Of a DNA stretch of 64,000 nucleotides, positions 9,278-17,866 are shown piece after piece (the first letter of the stretch is position 1; each line of letters opens with the position of its first letter). The notes beneath the pieces were generated by a model. It was not told the origin of the DNA, made no database searches, and was given only the letters and a program-made list of their open reading frames with translations. The position numbers were made by a program, and so were the translations under genes. Source of the stretch: Planctomycetota bacterium (GTDB lineage Bacteria > Planctomycetota > UBA1135 > GCA-002686595); the NCBI GenBank assembly GCA_002686265.1, contig NZBA01000063.1:1-64000 (forward strand), in the 5' to 3' direction.

Positions 9278-10293
9278 GTGGGCCCGCGATTCCCGCCGAC
9301 GGCGCGCAGAGGCCTCTGTTGGAGCTGCGCAACCTGCGCACCTGGTTCCACGTCGAGGAGGGCGTGGCGCGGGCGGTGGACGGCGTCAGCTACACCCTCT
9401 ACGAGGGCGAGACCCTCGGTGTGGTCGGGGAGTCGGGGTGCGGCAAGAGCGTCACCGCCCTGTCGGTGATGCGCCTGGTGCCGATGCCGCCCGGGCGCCA
9501 CGAGGGCGGGCAGATCCTCTTCCAGGGCGAGGACCTGTGCGAGAAGAGCGACGAGGAGATCCGCGACCTGCGCGGCAACGAGATCGCCATGATCTTCCAG
9601 GAGCCCATGACGGCCCTCAACCCCGTCTACACCGTGGGCAACCAGATCATGGAGACCGTGATGCTCCATCAGGGGCTGGATGCCCCGGCGGCTCGCGAGC
9701 ACGCGATCGAGATGCTCGACCGGGTCGGCATTCCCGACCCCGCCGCGCGCGTCGACGAGTACCCCCACCAGCTGTCGGGCGGAATGCGCCAGCGGGTGAT
9801 GATCGCCATCGCCATGGCTTGCGACCCGGCGCTGTTGATCGCCGACGAGCCGACCACCGCCCTCGACGTCACCATCCAGGCGCAGATCCTCGACCTGATC
9901 AGCGAGCTGCAGGAATCGGCTCAGATGAGCGTCCTGCTGATTACCCACGACTTGGGCGTCGTGGCCCAGACCGCGCACCACGTGGCCGTGATGTACGCCG
10001 GGAAGGTCGTCGAGTACGCCACGGTCGGGGACCTCTTCGCGGCGCCCAAGCACCCCTACGCGATCGGGCTCTTCCGCTCCCTGCCCGACCTCGCCCCTCC
10101 CGGACGGCGCCTGGCGACGATCCCGGGCATGGTCCCCAGCGCGACCCACTTTCCCAGCGGCTGCCGCTTCCGCACGCGCTGCGCGATCGCGACCGAGCGC
10201 TGCGCCCGGGAGGAGCCCGCCCTCGTACCTCTCGCGGCGGGTTCGTCCCACACCGTCGCCTGCCACCACCTCGAGGAGGCCGAGAAGCTGTGA
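9274..10293 (+). CDS. oppD: Oligopeptide ABC transporter ATP-binding protein OppD
   Basis: Cytoplasmic ATPase of the importer, 339 residues. It shows the Walker A motif GESGCGKS, Q-loop [12 protein letters not shown], signature LSGGMRQRV, Walker [13 protein letters not shown] and the switch histidine in [10 protein letters not shown]. The C-terminal oligopeptide-transporter extension ends with a cysteine cluster ([15 protein letters not shown], then a later C in VACHH) like that of OppD/DppD. The ATG at 9274 overlaps the TGA of the OppC gene (ATGA). In this family the OppD and OppF subunits form a heterodimer that powers the OppB/OppC channel. Confidence 0.95.
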   Translation: MSGPAIPADGAQRPLLELRNLRTWFHVEEGVARAVDGVSYTLYEGETLGVVGESGCGKSVTALSVMRLVPMPPGRHEGGQILFQGEDLCEKSDEEIRDLRGNEIAMIFQEPMTALNPVYTVGNQIMETVMLHQGLDAPAAREHAIEMLDRVGIPDPAARVDEYPHQLSGGMRQRVMIAIAMACDPALLIADEPTTALDVTIQAQILDLISELQESAQMSVLLITHDLGVVAQTAHHVAVMYAGKVVEYATVGDLFAAPKHPYAIGLFRSLPDLAPPGRRLATIPGMVPSATHFPSGCRFRTRCAIATERCAREEPALVPLAAGSSHTVACHHLEEAEKL

Positions 10294-11285
10294 GCGGCGA
10301 AGATCCCCTGATCGAGGTCCAGGGCCTCGAGAAGCACTTCCCCATTCGGCGCGGCGTGTTCTCGCGCCACGTGGGCGACGTCAAGGCCGTCGACGGCGTG
10401 GACTTCACGGTCGGCCGGTGCGAGACCCTCTCCCTGGTGGGGGAGTCGGGCTGCGGCAAGACGACCGTCGGGCGTACGATGTTGCGCCTGTTGCCGGCGA
10501 CCGCGGGGCGGGTGCTCTACCGCGCCGAGCCCGGCTCGCAGGCCGTGGATCTCCTCGAGCTGGACGGGAAGGCCATGCGCGAGCGGCGCCGGGACCTGCA
10601 GATCATCTTCCAGGATCCCTACGGCAGCTTGAACCCGCGCATCACCGTGGGCAACGCCATCGGCGAGGCCCTGGAGGTGCACGGGATCGCGACCGGGACC
10701 GAGCTCGAGCAGCGTGTGGAGCAGCTCCTCGAGCACGTCGGCCTGCGTCCGGACGTGGGAAACCGCTACCCGCACGAGTTCTCCGGTGGCCAGCGCCAGC
10801 GGATCGGGATCGCCCGCGCCCTGGCCCTGCGTCCGCGCCTGATCGTCTGCGACGAGGCGGTCAGTGCCCTCGATGTCTCGATCCAGGCCCAGGTGATCAA
10901 CCTGCTGAAAGACCTGCAGGACGAGTTGGGGCTCTCCTACATCTTCATCGCCCACGACCTGTCGGTCGTGAAGTACATCTCCGACCGCATCGCGGTGATG
11001 TACCTCGGCCGCATCGTGGAGCAGGGCACGGCGCAGCAGATCTTCGAAGCTCCCGCCCACCCCTACACCCAGGCTCTCCTGTCCGCCGTCCCGGCGCCCG
11101 ACCCTACCCGAAGGGGGGAGCGCGTACCTCTGAGGGGGGATGTCCCCTCGCCCATCGATCCGCCGGCGGGCTGCCACTTCAGGACGCGCTGTCCCCTGGC
11201 CGAAGCGCGCTGTGCGGAGGTCTACCCCGGCTCCAGCGAGCTGGCGGCGGGCCACACGGCCTCCTGCCACCTGTTGGAGTCCTGA
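10290..11285 (+). CDS. oppF: Oligopeptide ABC transporter ATP-binding protein OppF
   Basis: Second ATPase of the importer, 331 residues, last gene of the operon. It has Walker [10 protein letters not shown]-loop [11 protein letters not shown], signature [15 protein letters not shown], Walker [13 protein letters not shown] and the switch region [11 protein letters not shown]. The C-terminal extension contains the [12 protein letters not shown] motif and the cysteine-containing [15 protein letters not shown] segment typical of OppF/DppF. The GTG at 10290 overlaps the OppD stop (GTGA). It precedes [12 protein letters not shown], the usual start of the nucleotide-binding domain. The stop is ten bases from that of the convergent HAD gene, so the two transcripts meet without room for a dedicated terminator. 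Confidence 0.95.
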   Translation: MSGEDPLIEVQGLEKHFPIRRGVFSRHVGDVKAVDGVDFTVGRCETLSLVGESGCGKTTVGRTMLRLLPATAGRVLYRAEPGSQAVDLLELDGKAMRERRRDLQIIFQDPYGSLNPRITVGNAIGEALEVHGIATGTELEQRVEQLLEHVGLRPDVGNRYPHEFSGGQRQRIGIARALALRPRLIVCDEAVSALDVSIQAQVINLLKDLQDELGLSYIFIAHDLSVVKYISDRIAVMYLGRIVEQGTAQQIFEAPAHPYTQALLSAVPAPDPTRRGERVPLRGDVPSPIDPPAGCHFRTRCPLAEARCAEVYPGSSELAAGHTASCHLLES

Positions 11286-11295
11286 GTCGCTTCGG

Positions 11296-12018
11296 CTAGA
11301 CCGCGACCTCGTAGCGATCGCGCAGCAGGGTACGCAGGGCCTCGAAGTCGGCCACCTCGTGATCGGGCTCGATGCCCGTCTCCCGCAGGGTCTTGCGAGC
11401 GGCGCGGGAGGCCCACACGGAAACCATGCCCAGGCTCTGCGGCGGCGCGATGTCGTGCTCGGGGCTGTCACCCACGTACATGGCCTCGGGACCGGCGAGG
11501 GCCATCTCCTCCAGCGCGACGGAGTAGAGCTTCGGATTGGGCTTGGAGATACCGATCTCGTCGGAGATGAAGATCGCGTCCGGCTCGAAGAATGGCACCA
11601 ACCCCAGGCGTACGAGCTTCTCCGCTTGCTTGACGCTCCAGCCGTGGGTGATGACGCCCAGCCTCACGCCTGCGTCACAGAGATCCGCGAGCAGGGGGGG
11701 CACGTCCTCGAAAGGCGCGATCTCGCGCATCTTCGTGTCGTGGTAGGCGGCGACTCCCGCGGCGACGATCAGCGCCGTGCGCCGGCGCGTGAGCCCCTTC
11801 AGACGCAGGCGGCGCACGAGCTTGTCGTAGTGGTGTTCGTAGTTGGAGGTGAATTCGGCGATCACCTCCTCCAGCTCCGCGATCACCCGCTCCTCGGGCA
11901 GCTCGAGGCCCGCATCGATCATCGCCCGCACTGCGTTGCACCGTGCCCGGCGGGCGAACTCCGTGGTCGGAAAGAGGGTGTCGTCGATGTCGAAGAGGAC
12001 GGCTTTCAGCGGGGTCAT
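11296..12018 (-). CDS. HAD-superfamily (subfamily IA) hydrolase
   Basis: Predicted cytoplasmic phosphatase of 240 residues. Four HAD motifs are visible: the nucleophile motif FDIDDTL near the N-terminus, ITHGW (motif II), the lysine in ISKPNPKLY (motif III) and GDSPEHDI (motif IV). The all-helical cap between motifs I and II marks subfamily IA. The sequence resembles the TIGR02253-type group; its substrate is unknown. A strong Shine-Dalgarno site (GGAGG, six bases before ATG) supports the start at 12018. A weak promoter-like pair (GCGACA, 17 bases, TACACT, read on the minus strand) lies at 12036-12064. The gene is 67 bases downstream of the glycosyltransferase and may be cotranscribed with it. 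Confidence 0.88.
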   Translation of the reverse strand: MTPLKAVLFDIDDTLFPTTEFARRARCNAVRAMIDAGLELPEERVIAELEEVIAEFTSNYEHHYDKLVRRLRLKGLTRRRTALIVAAGVAAYHDTKMREIAPFEDVPPLLADLCDAGVRLGVITHGWSVKQAEKLVRLGLVPFFEPDAIFISDEIGISKPNPKLYSVALEEMALAGPEAMYVGDSPEHDIAPPQSLGMVSVWASRAARKTLRETGIEPDHEVADFEALRTLLRDRYEVAV

Positions 12019-12085
12019 CTCGGACCTCCGGCGGGAGTGTACGCTCTGGAGTCGGGCGTGTCGCCCGAGAGGGGAGCAGCGAGCT

Positions 12086-13312
12086 TCACGCGTGGCGGGA
12101 GAAGCACGCCAGCAGTCGCTGGGCGTTGTCCTCGAGGTCGAACTCCGCCTCTACCCGTCGCCGTCCGGCCCGTCCGAGGGCCTCGATGCGCTCGGGGTTC
12201 CCTAGGAGGTCGGCCAGCACGGCCTCGAGGGCCCGACCGTCGCCGGGCGGGATCGTGCGCCCGCTGACTCCGTCCTCGACCAGCTCGCGGATGGCCTCTA
12301 GGTCCCCGGTGACCACGCAGCGCCCGTGGGCCATGGCCTCCATCAGGACGACCGGGATGCCGTCGCGGTCTCCTTCGGGCGTGACGCGGCAGGGCAGCAC
12401 GAACAGATCCGCGTGCTCCATCAGCTCGAGGGCGGCTGCGTTGGGAGTTTCCCCGAGGAACTCCACCGTCACGGTGGGGGGCAGGCCGGCGCACAGAGAG
12501 CGTAGTCTCGCTTCCTCCGGGCCCGCCCCGGCCAGGCTCAGGTGCAGGGAGGCCCCGGTGCGCTCCGCGATCGGTCCCAGGGCCTCGATCAACAGGTCGA
12601 AGCCCTTCTTCTCCATCAGGCGTCCGACGGCGAGGAGCACGAACCTCTCGCCGAGCGGAGGCGGTTCTGCATGGATGCTGGCCGTGTCCACTCCGCAGCG
12701 CACGACGGGCAGGTCCTCGTCCGAACGCGCGACGAGGCGTTGGTAGAAGGCGCGGTGCCAGTGGGAGATGCAGCTCACGAAGAGTGCGCGGCGGAGCTTC
12801 TGAGGCAGCAGGGCGCGCTGGGGGAACAGGTCGTTGGCGTGCCCGGTGAAGCTGAAGCCGATCCCGAGCCAGCGAGCGCTGTACATGGCGATCGAGGTCG
12901 GCACGTGGGCCATGTGGGCGTGGATGTGGGTGATTCCCCGTGAGCGTAGGCGATGGCCGAGGGCGAGGGCGTGCAGGGCCTGAACGAGCACCTTGGGGCG
13001 CCGCGCGAGAGTCAGGTCACTCGCGTAGAGCGCGTCGGCGAGGGCCCGGGCCAAGGTGCTCGTCGAGCGCAGAGGCCGGCTCAGGAGCGCTCCCGCCAGG
13101 TGCGCGACGAAGTTCGCACGGCCGGCGCTGTAGATCTCCAGGGCCTCCTCGGCCATGCGCTCGAGGCTTGCATCGCCCAAGCCTCGCTGCGGAGCGTGGA
13201 CCGAGGCGGTCAAGATCTCCAGTCCCAGCTCGCGCAGGGCGAGGATCTCCCTGTAGACGAAGGTCTCGGAGCGGGCCGGGAGGACGCTGGCGAGGTAGAG
13301 GATGCGCGGCAT
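12086..13312 (-). CDS. Glycosyltransferase family 4 protein
   Basis: Probable cytoplasmic or membrane-peripheral sugar transferase of 408 residues with GT-B fold. The N-terminal domain begins ILYLASVLPARSETFVYREI, a pattern seen in exopolysaccharide and colanic-acid-type GT4 enzymes. The C-terminal donor-binding domain has VGRLMEKKGFDLLIEAL, LAGAGPEEARL and the acidic signature GIPVVLMEAMAHG, in which the conserved glutamate contacts the nucleotide sugar. The ATG at 13312 begins the family's first beta strand directly. Acceptor and sugar cannot be deduced. No other polysaccharide gene adjoins it except those around 36-43 kb, which lie on the other strand. Confidence 0.88.
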   Translation of the reverse strand: MPRILYLASVLPARSETFVYREILALRELGLEILTASVHAPQRGLGDASLERMAEEALEIYSAGRANFVAHLAGALLSRPLRSTSTLARALADALYASDLTLARRPKVLVQALHALALGHRLRSRGITHIHAHMAHVPTSIAMYSARWLGIGFSFTGHANDLFPQRALLPQKLRRALFVSCISHWHRAFYQRLVARSDEDLPVVRCGVDTASIHAEPPPLGERFVLLAVGRLMEKKGFDLLIEALGPIAERTGASLHLSLAGAGPEEARLRSLCAGLPPTVTVEFLGETPNAAALELMEHADLFVLPCRVTPEGDRDGIPVVLMEAMAHGRCVVTGDLEAIRELVEDGVSGRTIPPGDGRALEAVLADLLGNPERIEALGRAGRRRVEAEFDLEDNAQRLLACFSRHA

Positions 13313-13340
13313 GGGGAGCGCGCGAGCGCGAATCGTGAAA

Positions 13341-13370
13341 GAAGGAGGCCGGCGGGGGCCGGCCTCCTTC
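13341..13370 (-). terminator. Intrinsic terminator hairpin downstream of the first secretin gene
   Basis: A perfect 13-base stem (13341-13353 with 13358-13370) encloses a GGGG loop. It sits in the 113-base gap between the secretin stop (13426) and the glycosyltransferase start (13312), both on the minus strand. On that strand the stem is followed by TTTC, a short U-tract. It should separate the secretin/Exb locus from the glycosyltransferase gene. Confidence 0.65.
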
Positions 13371-13425
13371 TGGAGTGCTGGCGGTCGGGTTCGAAGACCG
13401 TAGGGGTCCGGACCTGACCGGTGGC

Positions 13426-16086
13426 TTAGTAGCGGGTCTCGATCTTCTTGACTTCGTCGCGCACGTCGGTGATCTGGGCGCGGATCAAGATCATGAGCGA
13501 GTTGTTCTCGTCGTCGTAGCCCTCACGCTTGAAGAGGAAACCCACCAGCGGGATGCGCGCCAGCCACGGGACCTCGGCGCGCCGCTCGACGTTGCGGATG
13601 TTGGAGAGTCCTCCGAGCAGGATCGAGCCTCCGTCGGGGATGGTGGCTGTCGTGAAGACGCTCTGGACCTGCAACTCGGGGAGCTGAAACTCGACCGGCG
13701 AGGTGTTGCCGCCGAGGGTGGAGGAGAAGTCGCGCAGGGCGACGACCTTGGCCACCGTGGGCTGCACCTCGAGGGTGAGGTACTTGCGGCTTTGGTGGAT
13801 CGTGGGCCGCACGTCGAGGACGACACCCTCGGTAAGGACGTTGACCTGCGGATCGGCGACGGCCTGGAACTGTGCCACCTCGACGTCGAAGTCCTGGATG
13901 TAGGCCCGCTGGTTGATGACGGTGACGTAGGCGCGCTGGGTGTCGTGGACCGAAAGCACTTGGTCGTTGATCAACTCGAACTGCGAGCTCTTCTCGACAG
14001 CCCGGAGGATCGCCGATAGCTCGAGGTCATTGAGCAGGGTGTACTGGAAGGACAGTCCGCCGATCGTGCTGACCGCATCCCCGAGGGTGTCGGCGAAGAA
14101 GTTCTCTGTGCGGGAGCGGAAGTCACCGTCCTCACCGTCATCGTAGTAGAAGCCCGAGGAAGGCGCGCCGGCGGCGTTCTGGCCCGAGGCTCCGGTACCA
14201 CTGTTGTCGAGGCCGAGGGACGCCATGTCCTCGAGACCGTTGGTGATGTCGGAGATCGGGTTCTGGTCGAGGCCACGGAAATCGACGCCGACCTCCTGGA
14301 TCCAGTTGTCTCCGACGGTCAGGAACTTGGACTCGATCGTGACCATCGACGAGCTGAAGCGGCGTAGATCCTCGAGGAACTGGCGTACCTCTTTCTGCAC
14401 CTCTGCGGTGTGGACGATGATGATATGTCCCTCGTAGCTCTCGATGCTCGCTCCGTCGTCCCAGGTGCCGACGCCCACGTTTTCCTGGATCATCGTGGCC
14501 AAATCGTCGATGTTGATCATCTCCGGGCGTTCGCCGATCCCGCCGAAGGGGCCGCCGCCGTCCTCGTCCTCCATTTCGTCGAGTAGACGAATGCGGTCGA
14601 TGCGCGGGCCCATGAAGTCGGTCAGGCCGAAGACCAGGTCGCGCACGTCGTGGTGCCTAACGACCGGCTTGCCGAGGGCCTTCTCGGTGGTGGTGAGCAG
14701 GACGGCGTCATGTCGGATCACCCAGGTGACCTCTTCGCCGGCCATGTCGGCGAGCAGGTTGAGGATCTGCTCGGCGGTGACCTCGTTCTCGAAGGAGAAC
14801 TCGAAGACGATGCCGTTGTCGATGACGGAGTTCTCGGCGGCCGGGTCCACGACCAGGGGCAGGCCTGTCTGTAGGCGAACATTGTCCACCACGGCCCGCA
14901 GGCTCTCCTCTTCCTCGACCGGGCGCAGGCGCAGGGTCGTTTGGCGCAGGCGGCGGCGCAGGGTGCGTTCGCCCTTGTCGACCAGTTGGTCGGGATCGAT
15001 GCCCTGGCGCGAGCCGCGAAGTTCGCTGATCTCGGCCCAACGGTCGGGATCGGGCAGGGTGATGACGTCGTCCCACGGGATGCGGGCGGCGTCCATGCGC
15101 TCGCGCCAGACGGCGTATTGCTCGCGCTTGCGCTCCACGTACTCCGCGCGTACTTGCTTGCGGCCGGCCTTGAAGGCGGAGGTGCGGATGTCCTGAGCTT
15201 GATCGTTGCGCGGGTCCTTGCGGAGGGCCTCATCGGCGAAGTACATCGCGTCGTCGTATTCCTCCTGCTCGAAGGCCTCCATCGCCTGCTCGAGCATGTT
15301 GCTCAAGACAGCCTGGTCGCGAGTCTGCTCGCGTTCCTCCTGGGCCCGCAGCTGTTCGTACGCGGCGCGCTGCTGTGCGACGAGGGTGGCCTCCTCCGAT
15401 GCCGTGCGGTCGCTCTTGGCGCGCTCGAGCAGGGCGGCGGCCTCGGAGTCCAGGGTGCCCCAGTTGATCGAATAGGGGGCCCAGCGGATGTGGTTGAGGG
15501 CGATCGTGAACTGGGCGATGGCGGCGTCGTAGTCGCCGCGCGCCAGCTCGGACTTGCCCTTGCGGATCGAGTCCTCGGCCTCGATCACCAGCTGCTGCAC
15601 GCGCAGTTGGTAGATGCGGTTCATCTCTCCGGAGACCGAGGATATCTCTCCCCCGAAGTCGTCGCCGATCAGGGCGCTGACTTCAGCCAGGATGTCCTTG
15701 AGCGCGAGGTTGTCGGGGTCGTGCTCGAGGGCGGCGAGCAATTCGCGGCGGGCGTCCTCGAGCCGGAGGCTCTCGCGCAGAGCCTGTGCGTTGGCGACGT
15801 GCTGTTCGACGAGGAAGGCACGACGCTGCTCCTTGAGGGCCAGCACCTCGGCGTCCTGCCTCAGCCGGTCTCCGCCGTCGTTTCCGTCATCGTCCTGGAG
15901 CGCGCTCTCCGAGCCTGGCCCGGGCTCAGGGGCGGAGGCCACGGTCGGTGCGGGTGCGGCCGATTCCGTCTCCCAGGTGGCTGCCTGAGGCGCGCTGCAC
16001 GACGCAGCGATTCCGTAGGCGCCGGCGACGAGGGCGGCGAAGGGGAGGGACCAGGCAAAGGGCTGGTTGGTTCCGGAGTTCCTCAT
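13426..16086 (-). CDS. Secretin-like outer-membrane protein with N-terminal TPR/coiled region (paralogue 1)
   Basis: An 886-residue exported protein. The N-terminus has a hydrophobic segment ending AASC (cysteine 30), so lipidation is likely. A Pro/Ala/Glu linker and helical repeat segments rich in Glu, Arg and Ala follow (to about residue 340, TPR-like: ARRELLAALEHDPDNLAL, then GDYDAAIAQF). Next come ring-building or N-domain-like modules (about 390-600) and a C-terminal secretin domain (about 690-870). Its signature VPWLARIPLVGFLFK near residue 832 is the conserved segment of GspD/PilQ proteins. Secretins form multimeric outer-membrane gates. Here no other type II secretion or pilus gene is adjacent; the neighbours are ExbD, ExbD and ExbB upstream. 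A second protein of the same architecture lies at 23531-26203. The cargo or filament passing the gate is unknown. Confidence 0.88.
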   Translation of the reverse strand: MRNSGTNQPFAWSLPFAALVAGAYGIAASCSAPQAATWETESAAPAPTVASAPEPGPGSESALQDDDGNDGGDRLRQDAEVLALKEQRRAFLVEQHVANAQALRESLRLEDARRELLAALEHDPDNLALKDILAEVSALIGDDFGGEISSVSGEMNRIYQLRVQQLVIEAEDSIRKGKSELARGDYDAAIAQFTIALNHIRWAPYSINWGTLDSEAAALLERAKSDRTASEEATLVAQQRAAYEQLRAQEEREQTRDQAVLSNMLEQAMEAFEQEEYDDAMYFADEALRKDPRNDQAQDIRTSAFKAGRKQVRAEYVERKREQYAVWRERMDAARIPWDDVITLPDPDRWAEISELRGSRQGIDPDQLVDKGERTLRRRLRQTTLRLRPVEEEESLRAVVDNVRLQTGLPLVVDPAAENSVIDNGIVFEFSFENEVTAEQILNLLADMAGEEVTWVIRHDAVLLTTTEKALGKPVVRHHDVRDLVFGLTDFMGPRIDRIRLLDEMEDEDGGGPFGGIGERPEMINIDDLATMIQENVGVGTWDDGASIESYEGHIIIVHTAEVQKEVRQFLEDLRRFSSSMVTIESKFLTVGDNWIQEVGVDFRGLDQNPISDITNGLEDMASLGLDNSGTGASGQNAAGAPSSGFYYDDGEDGDFRSRTENFFADTLGDAVSTIGGLSFQYTLLNDLELSAILRAVEKSSQFELINDQVLSVHDTQRAYVTVINQRAYIQDFDVEVAQFQAVADPQVNVLTEGVVLDVRPTIHQSRKYLTLEVQPTVAKVVALRDFSSTLGGNTSPVEFQLPELQVQSVFTTATIPDGGSILLGGLSNIRNVERRAEVPWLARIPLVGFLFKREGYDDENNSLMILIRAQITDVRDEVKKIETRY

Positions 16087-16140
16087 TCCAGGGATCTCTC
16101 AGGCTGCGGTACTGGGGATGGGCTTTCTGCGTTCCGGCGT

Positions 16141-16168
16141 TTTCTATCCGCGCGGGAGTTGCGGGCAA
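16141..16168 (-). promoter_or_regulatory. Candidate promoter of the first secretin gene
   Basis: On the minus strand, TTGCCC (16163-16168) and TAGAAA (16141-16146) are 16 bases apart, about 55 bases upstream of the ATG at 16086. Each hexamer matches the sigma-70 consensus at four of six positions. If real, this gene can be transcribed separately from the upstream exb genes, from which it is 565 bases away. Confidence 0.3.
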
Positions 16169-16290
16169 CGCGAAAGCTGGGGGTCGTTCGGGGGCGTACT
16201 CAAGCGGGGCGCGCCGCGCGGGCGGGCCTCGGTCAGGGCAGGGGATGCGATCTTCGGGCGGGACCCCCAGGAGGGGACGGCGGAGCCGCT

Positions 16291-16333
16291 TCAGGGGGGC
16301 GGATCAGGGGGGCCGGTCAGGGGGGCGGATCAG
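16291..16333. repeat. 13-base tandem repeat with G6 runs, three copies
   Basis: The unit TCAGGGGGGCGGA occurs at 16291-16303, again at 16304-16316 with two changes, and at 16317-16329, followed by a partial TCAG. Each copy has a run of six G on the plus strand, so the array could fold as a G-quadruplex in DNA. The minus-strand transcript would be C-rich. The copies are too short and contiguous for a CRISPR. Confidence 0.8.
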
Positions 16334-16522
16334 CAGGAGACGGCGCGCGTATCTCGCTTTGTGAGGGGCGCAAGATACCAGGGCGGGCCTTGGACGGTCA
16401 AAGCATGGCTGGAAAAAGCAACCTCCAGGAAGGTAACGACTTACGAGCGGATCGAACTCTCGGTGCGGGGCCCTTGCGAACCCTCTCCGGCTTGCCGGGG
16501 GGCGACCTTCGGGAGGGTGGTG

Positions 16523-16606
16523 AACGGGGGGGCGGGAACGGGGGGCGGGAACGGGGGGACGGGAACGGGGGGCGGCAATGCGGGGGGCGGAAACGGGCGG
16601 GGAAGT
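16523..16606. repeat. Degenerate 13-14-base G-rich tandem repeat downstream of exbD
   Basis: AACGGGGGGCGGG-like units recur about six times with small length changes (13 to 15 bases) between 16523 and 16606. The array ends 46 bases before the stop of exbD on the minus strand, so that gene's transcript would run into a very C-rich stretch. Several G6 and G7 runs make quadruplex formation on the plus strand plausible. It may act in transcript termination or simply be a slippage-prone array. Confidence 0.75.
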
Positions 16607-16651
16607 GCGGGCGGGCGGTGGCCCGAGCGCGTAGGTCCGGGTGGATCCGTT

Positions 16652-17179
16652 CTACTCGTAGGAGCCCACGAAGGTGCACTCCTCGAATCCGATGTCCATC
16701 ACGATGTCGAGCACCTCGATCACGTCCTCGTACACCGTGCCCTTGCGGGCGTCGATGGTGGCGGGGCGGGTCAGGTCAGCCTTGTGGAGTTGGTTCAGGC
16801 GTGTCGACAGCTCATCGATGCGGGTCGTCTTGCGCGGGCCGATTGCGTACTCGAGCAGACGGTCGTTCCCGAAGGAGTACCGCGTCCCCGCCTTGCCGCT
16901 CCAGGGGCCGAGGGCCTGGCCGCGGGGGTGCCACTTCGTGCCTTCCTTGAGCACCTTGATCGTGATCTCGACCTTCTCGATCGGTTCTGCATCCGACTGG
17001 TTCACCCCGACGTCCTTGGGGAGGTAAGCGGCCAGCTTGCCTTCCAGCGTCTTGAACCTGAGGGTACACATGAAGAAGATCAGCAGCAGGAAGGTGACGT
17101 CGATCATCGGCGTCATCGGGAGGTTGCAGTTCTCCTCCGAAAACCCCTGTATTGCGGACGATCTCTTCTTCTTGGCCAT
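16652..17179 (-). CDS. ExbD/TolR-family biopolymer transport protein (copy b)
   Basis: Inner-membrane protein of 175 residues with one N-terminal transmembrane helix and a periplasmic domain. The membrane segment MTPMIDVTFLLLIFFMC contains the aspartate (residue 27) that corresponds to the proton-path Asp of ExbD, TolR and MotB-like stators. The periplasmic part is about 130 residues, a little longer than E. coli ExbD (141 residues in total). It contains VEITIKVLKEG and TRPATIDARKGTVYEDVIEVLD, matching the ExbD C-terminal fold. It follows a second, dissimilar exbD at 17326-17823 and an exbB at 17867-18610. ATG 17179 is the natural start: it places a short basic leader (AKKKRSS) before the helix. 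Confidence 0.93.
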   Translation of the reverse strand: MAKKKRSSAIQGFSEENCNLPMTPMIDVTFLLLIFFMCTLRFKTLEGKLAAYLPKDVGVNQSDAEPIEKVEITIKVLKEGTKWHPRGQALGPWSGKAGTRYSFGNDRLLEYAIGPRKTTRIDELSTRLNQLHKADLTRPATIDARKGTVYEDVIEVLDIVMDIGFEECTFVGSYE

Positions 17180-17260
17180 CGTGTTCGCGTCTTTCGCTTC
17201 TCTTGTCTCTCGCCGCTCGCTTTCGCTGGTGCTCGGGCGAGCCCATCGTGCTTGCCCGCC

Positions 17261-17286
17261 TAGCGCCGTGCTGTAGCGCCGTGCTG
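17261..17286. repeat. Two tandem 13-base copies between the exbD genes
   Basis: TAGCGCCGTGCTG is repeated exactly at 17261-17273 and 17274-17286, in the 146-base gap between the two exbD genes. A third, partial copy (TAGCGCC) begins at 17290. No other element was recognised in this gap. Confidence 0.75.
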
Positions 17287-17325
17287 GCCTAGCGCCTCCG
17301 CACGGTCAAGCTCGGCTCCCCAGGT

Positions 17326-17823
17326 TCACTGCACCTTGCGCTTCGTAGGATCGTTCGGGTCGGCCTCGGCTGCCGCGAATTGCACCTTCCAGATCTGGAT
17401 GCCCTTGTAGCCGCAGTGCTCCATGAGCTTCTGGACCTCCTTGAAGACCGTGTATTGGTCCGCACGAATCAGAAGGGGCTCGTCGGGGATCTCCGTCCCG
17501 GGCTCCTTCTTCATGCGGTCGGCCACGTCCGACAACCACTCCTTGATCTGCTTGTAGTCGTCGGGGTTCTCGGGGTCGTAGTACTGCCGGCGCTTCACGT
17601 ACATGCCCCCGTCGATCGTGATGTTGACGATGGGGCGGAACTCGTCTTGCTTCGGCTTGTCCGGGATGGCGTTGACCGCCACCGGCAGCTGCAGATCCTC
17701 CAGGTCCTGCTGAGTCATGTCCGTGATGACCATGAAGAAGATGATGAGGAGGAACACGACGTCGATCATCGGCGTCATGTCCATCTCCATGTCCGTCTCC
17801 GGGTCGTGTTGGGCGAGGTTCAT
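17326..17823 (-). CDS. ExbD/TolR-family biopolymer transport protein (copy a)
   Basis: Inner-membrane stator-type protein of 165 residues. The segment MDMTPMIDVVFLLIIFFMVI carries the conserved proton-path aspartate at residue 21. The periplasmic domain has LQLPVAVNAIPDK, IVNITIDGGMYV and the late motif EPLLIRADQYTVFKEVQKLM, the ExbD pattern in which 'I-x-A-D' precedes a helix. It is clearly a paralogue, not a recent duplicate, of the ExbD at 16652-17179. The start lies 43 bases after the exbB stop, so cotranscription with exbB is likely. Two different ExbD proteins served by one ExbB is an arrangement known from systems such as AglRQS of Myxococcus gliding and some TonB-linked loci. Confidence 0.93.
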   Translation of the reverse strand: MNLAQHDPETDMEMDMTPMIDVVFLLIIFFMVITDMTQQDLEDLQLPVAVNAIPDKPKQDEFRPIVNITIDGGMYVKRRQYYDPENPDDYKQIKEWLSDVADRMKKEPGTEIPDEPLLIRADQYTVFKEVQKLMEHCGYKGIQIWKVQFAAAEADPNDPTKRKVQ

Positions 17824-17866
17824 GGGGTGAAGCTCGGGGCTGCTCTGGGTTCGGGCCGGCGGGCGC

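Larger units (their letters stand above)
16087..16651. other. Non-coding spacer between exbD and the first secretin gene
   Basis: The 565-base spacer holds no credible gene. The open frames across it on both strands are Gly/Arg- or Pro/Arg-rich shadows. It contains a promoter-like element near 16141-16168 and two G-rich tandem repeat blocks at 16291-16333 and 16523-16606, described separately. The stretch 16340-16500 is otherwise unremarkable and slightly lower in GC. Confidence 0.7.

Noticed and set aside
16291..16333. Possible CRISPR-like repeat
   Set aside because: Units are 13 bases, contiguous, with no unique spacers and no cas gene nearby.
14941..16950. A 669-codon plus-strand frame over the first secretin gene and spacer
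   Set aside because: No recognisable motif, Gly/Arg/Ala composition in the spacer; the minus strand holds a clear secretin and ExbD here.
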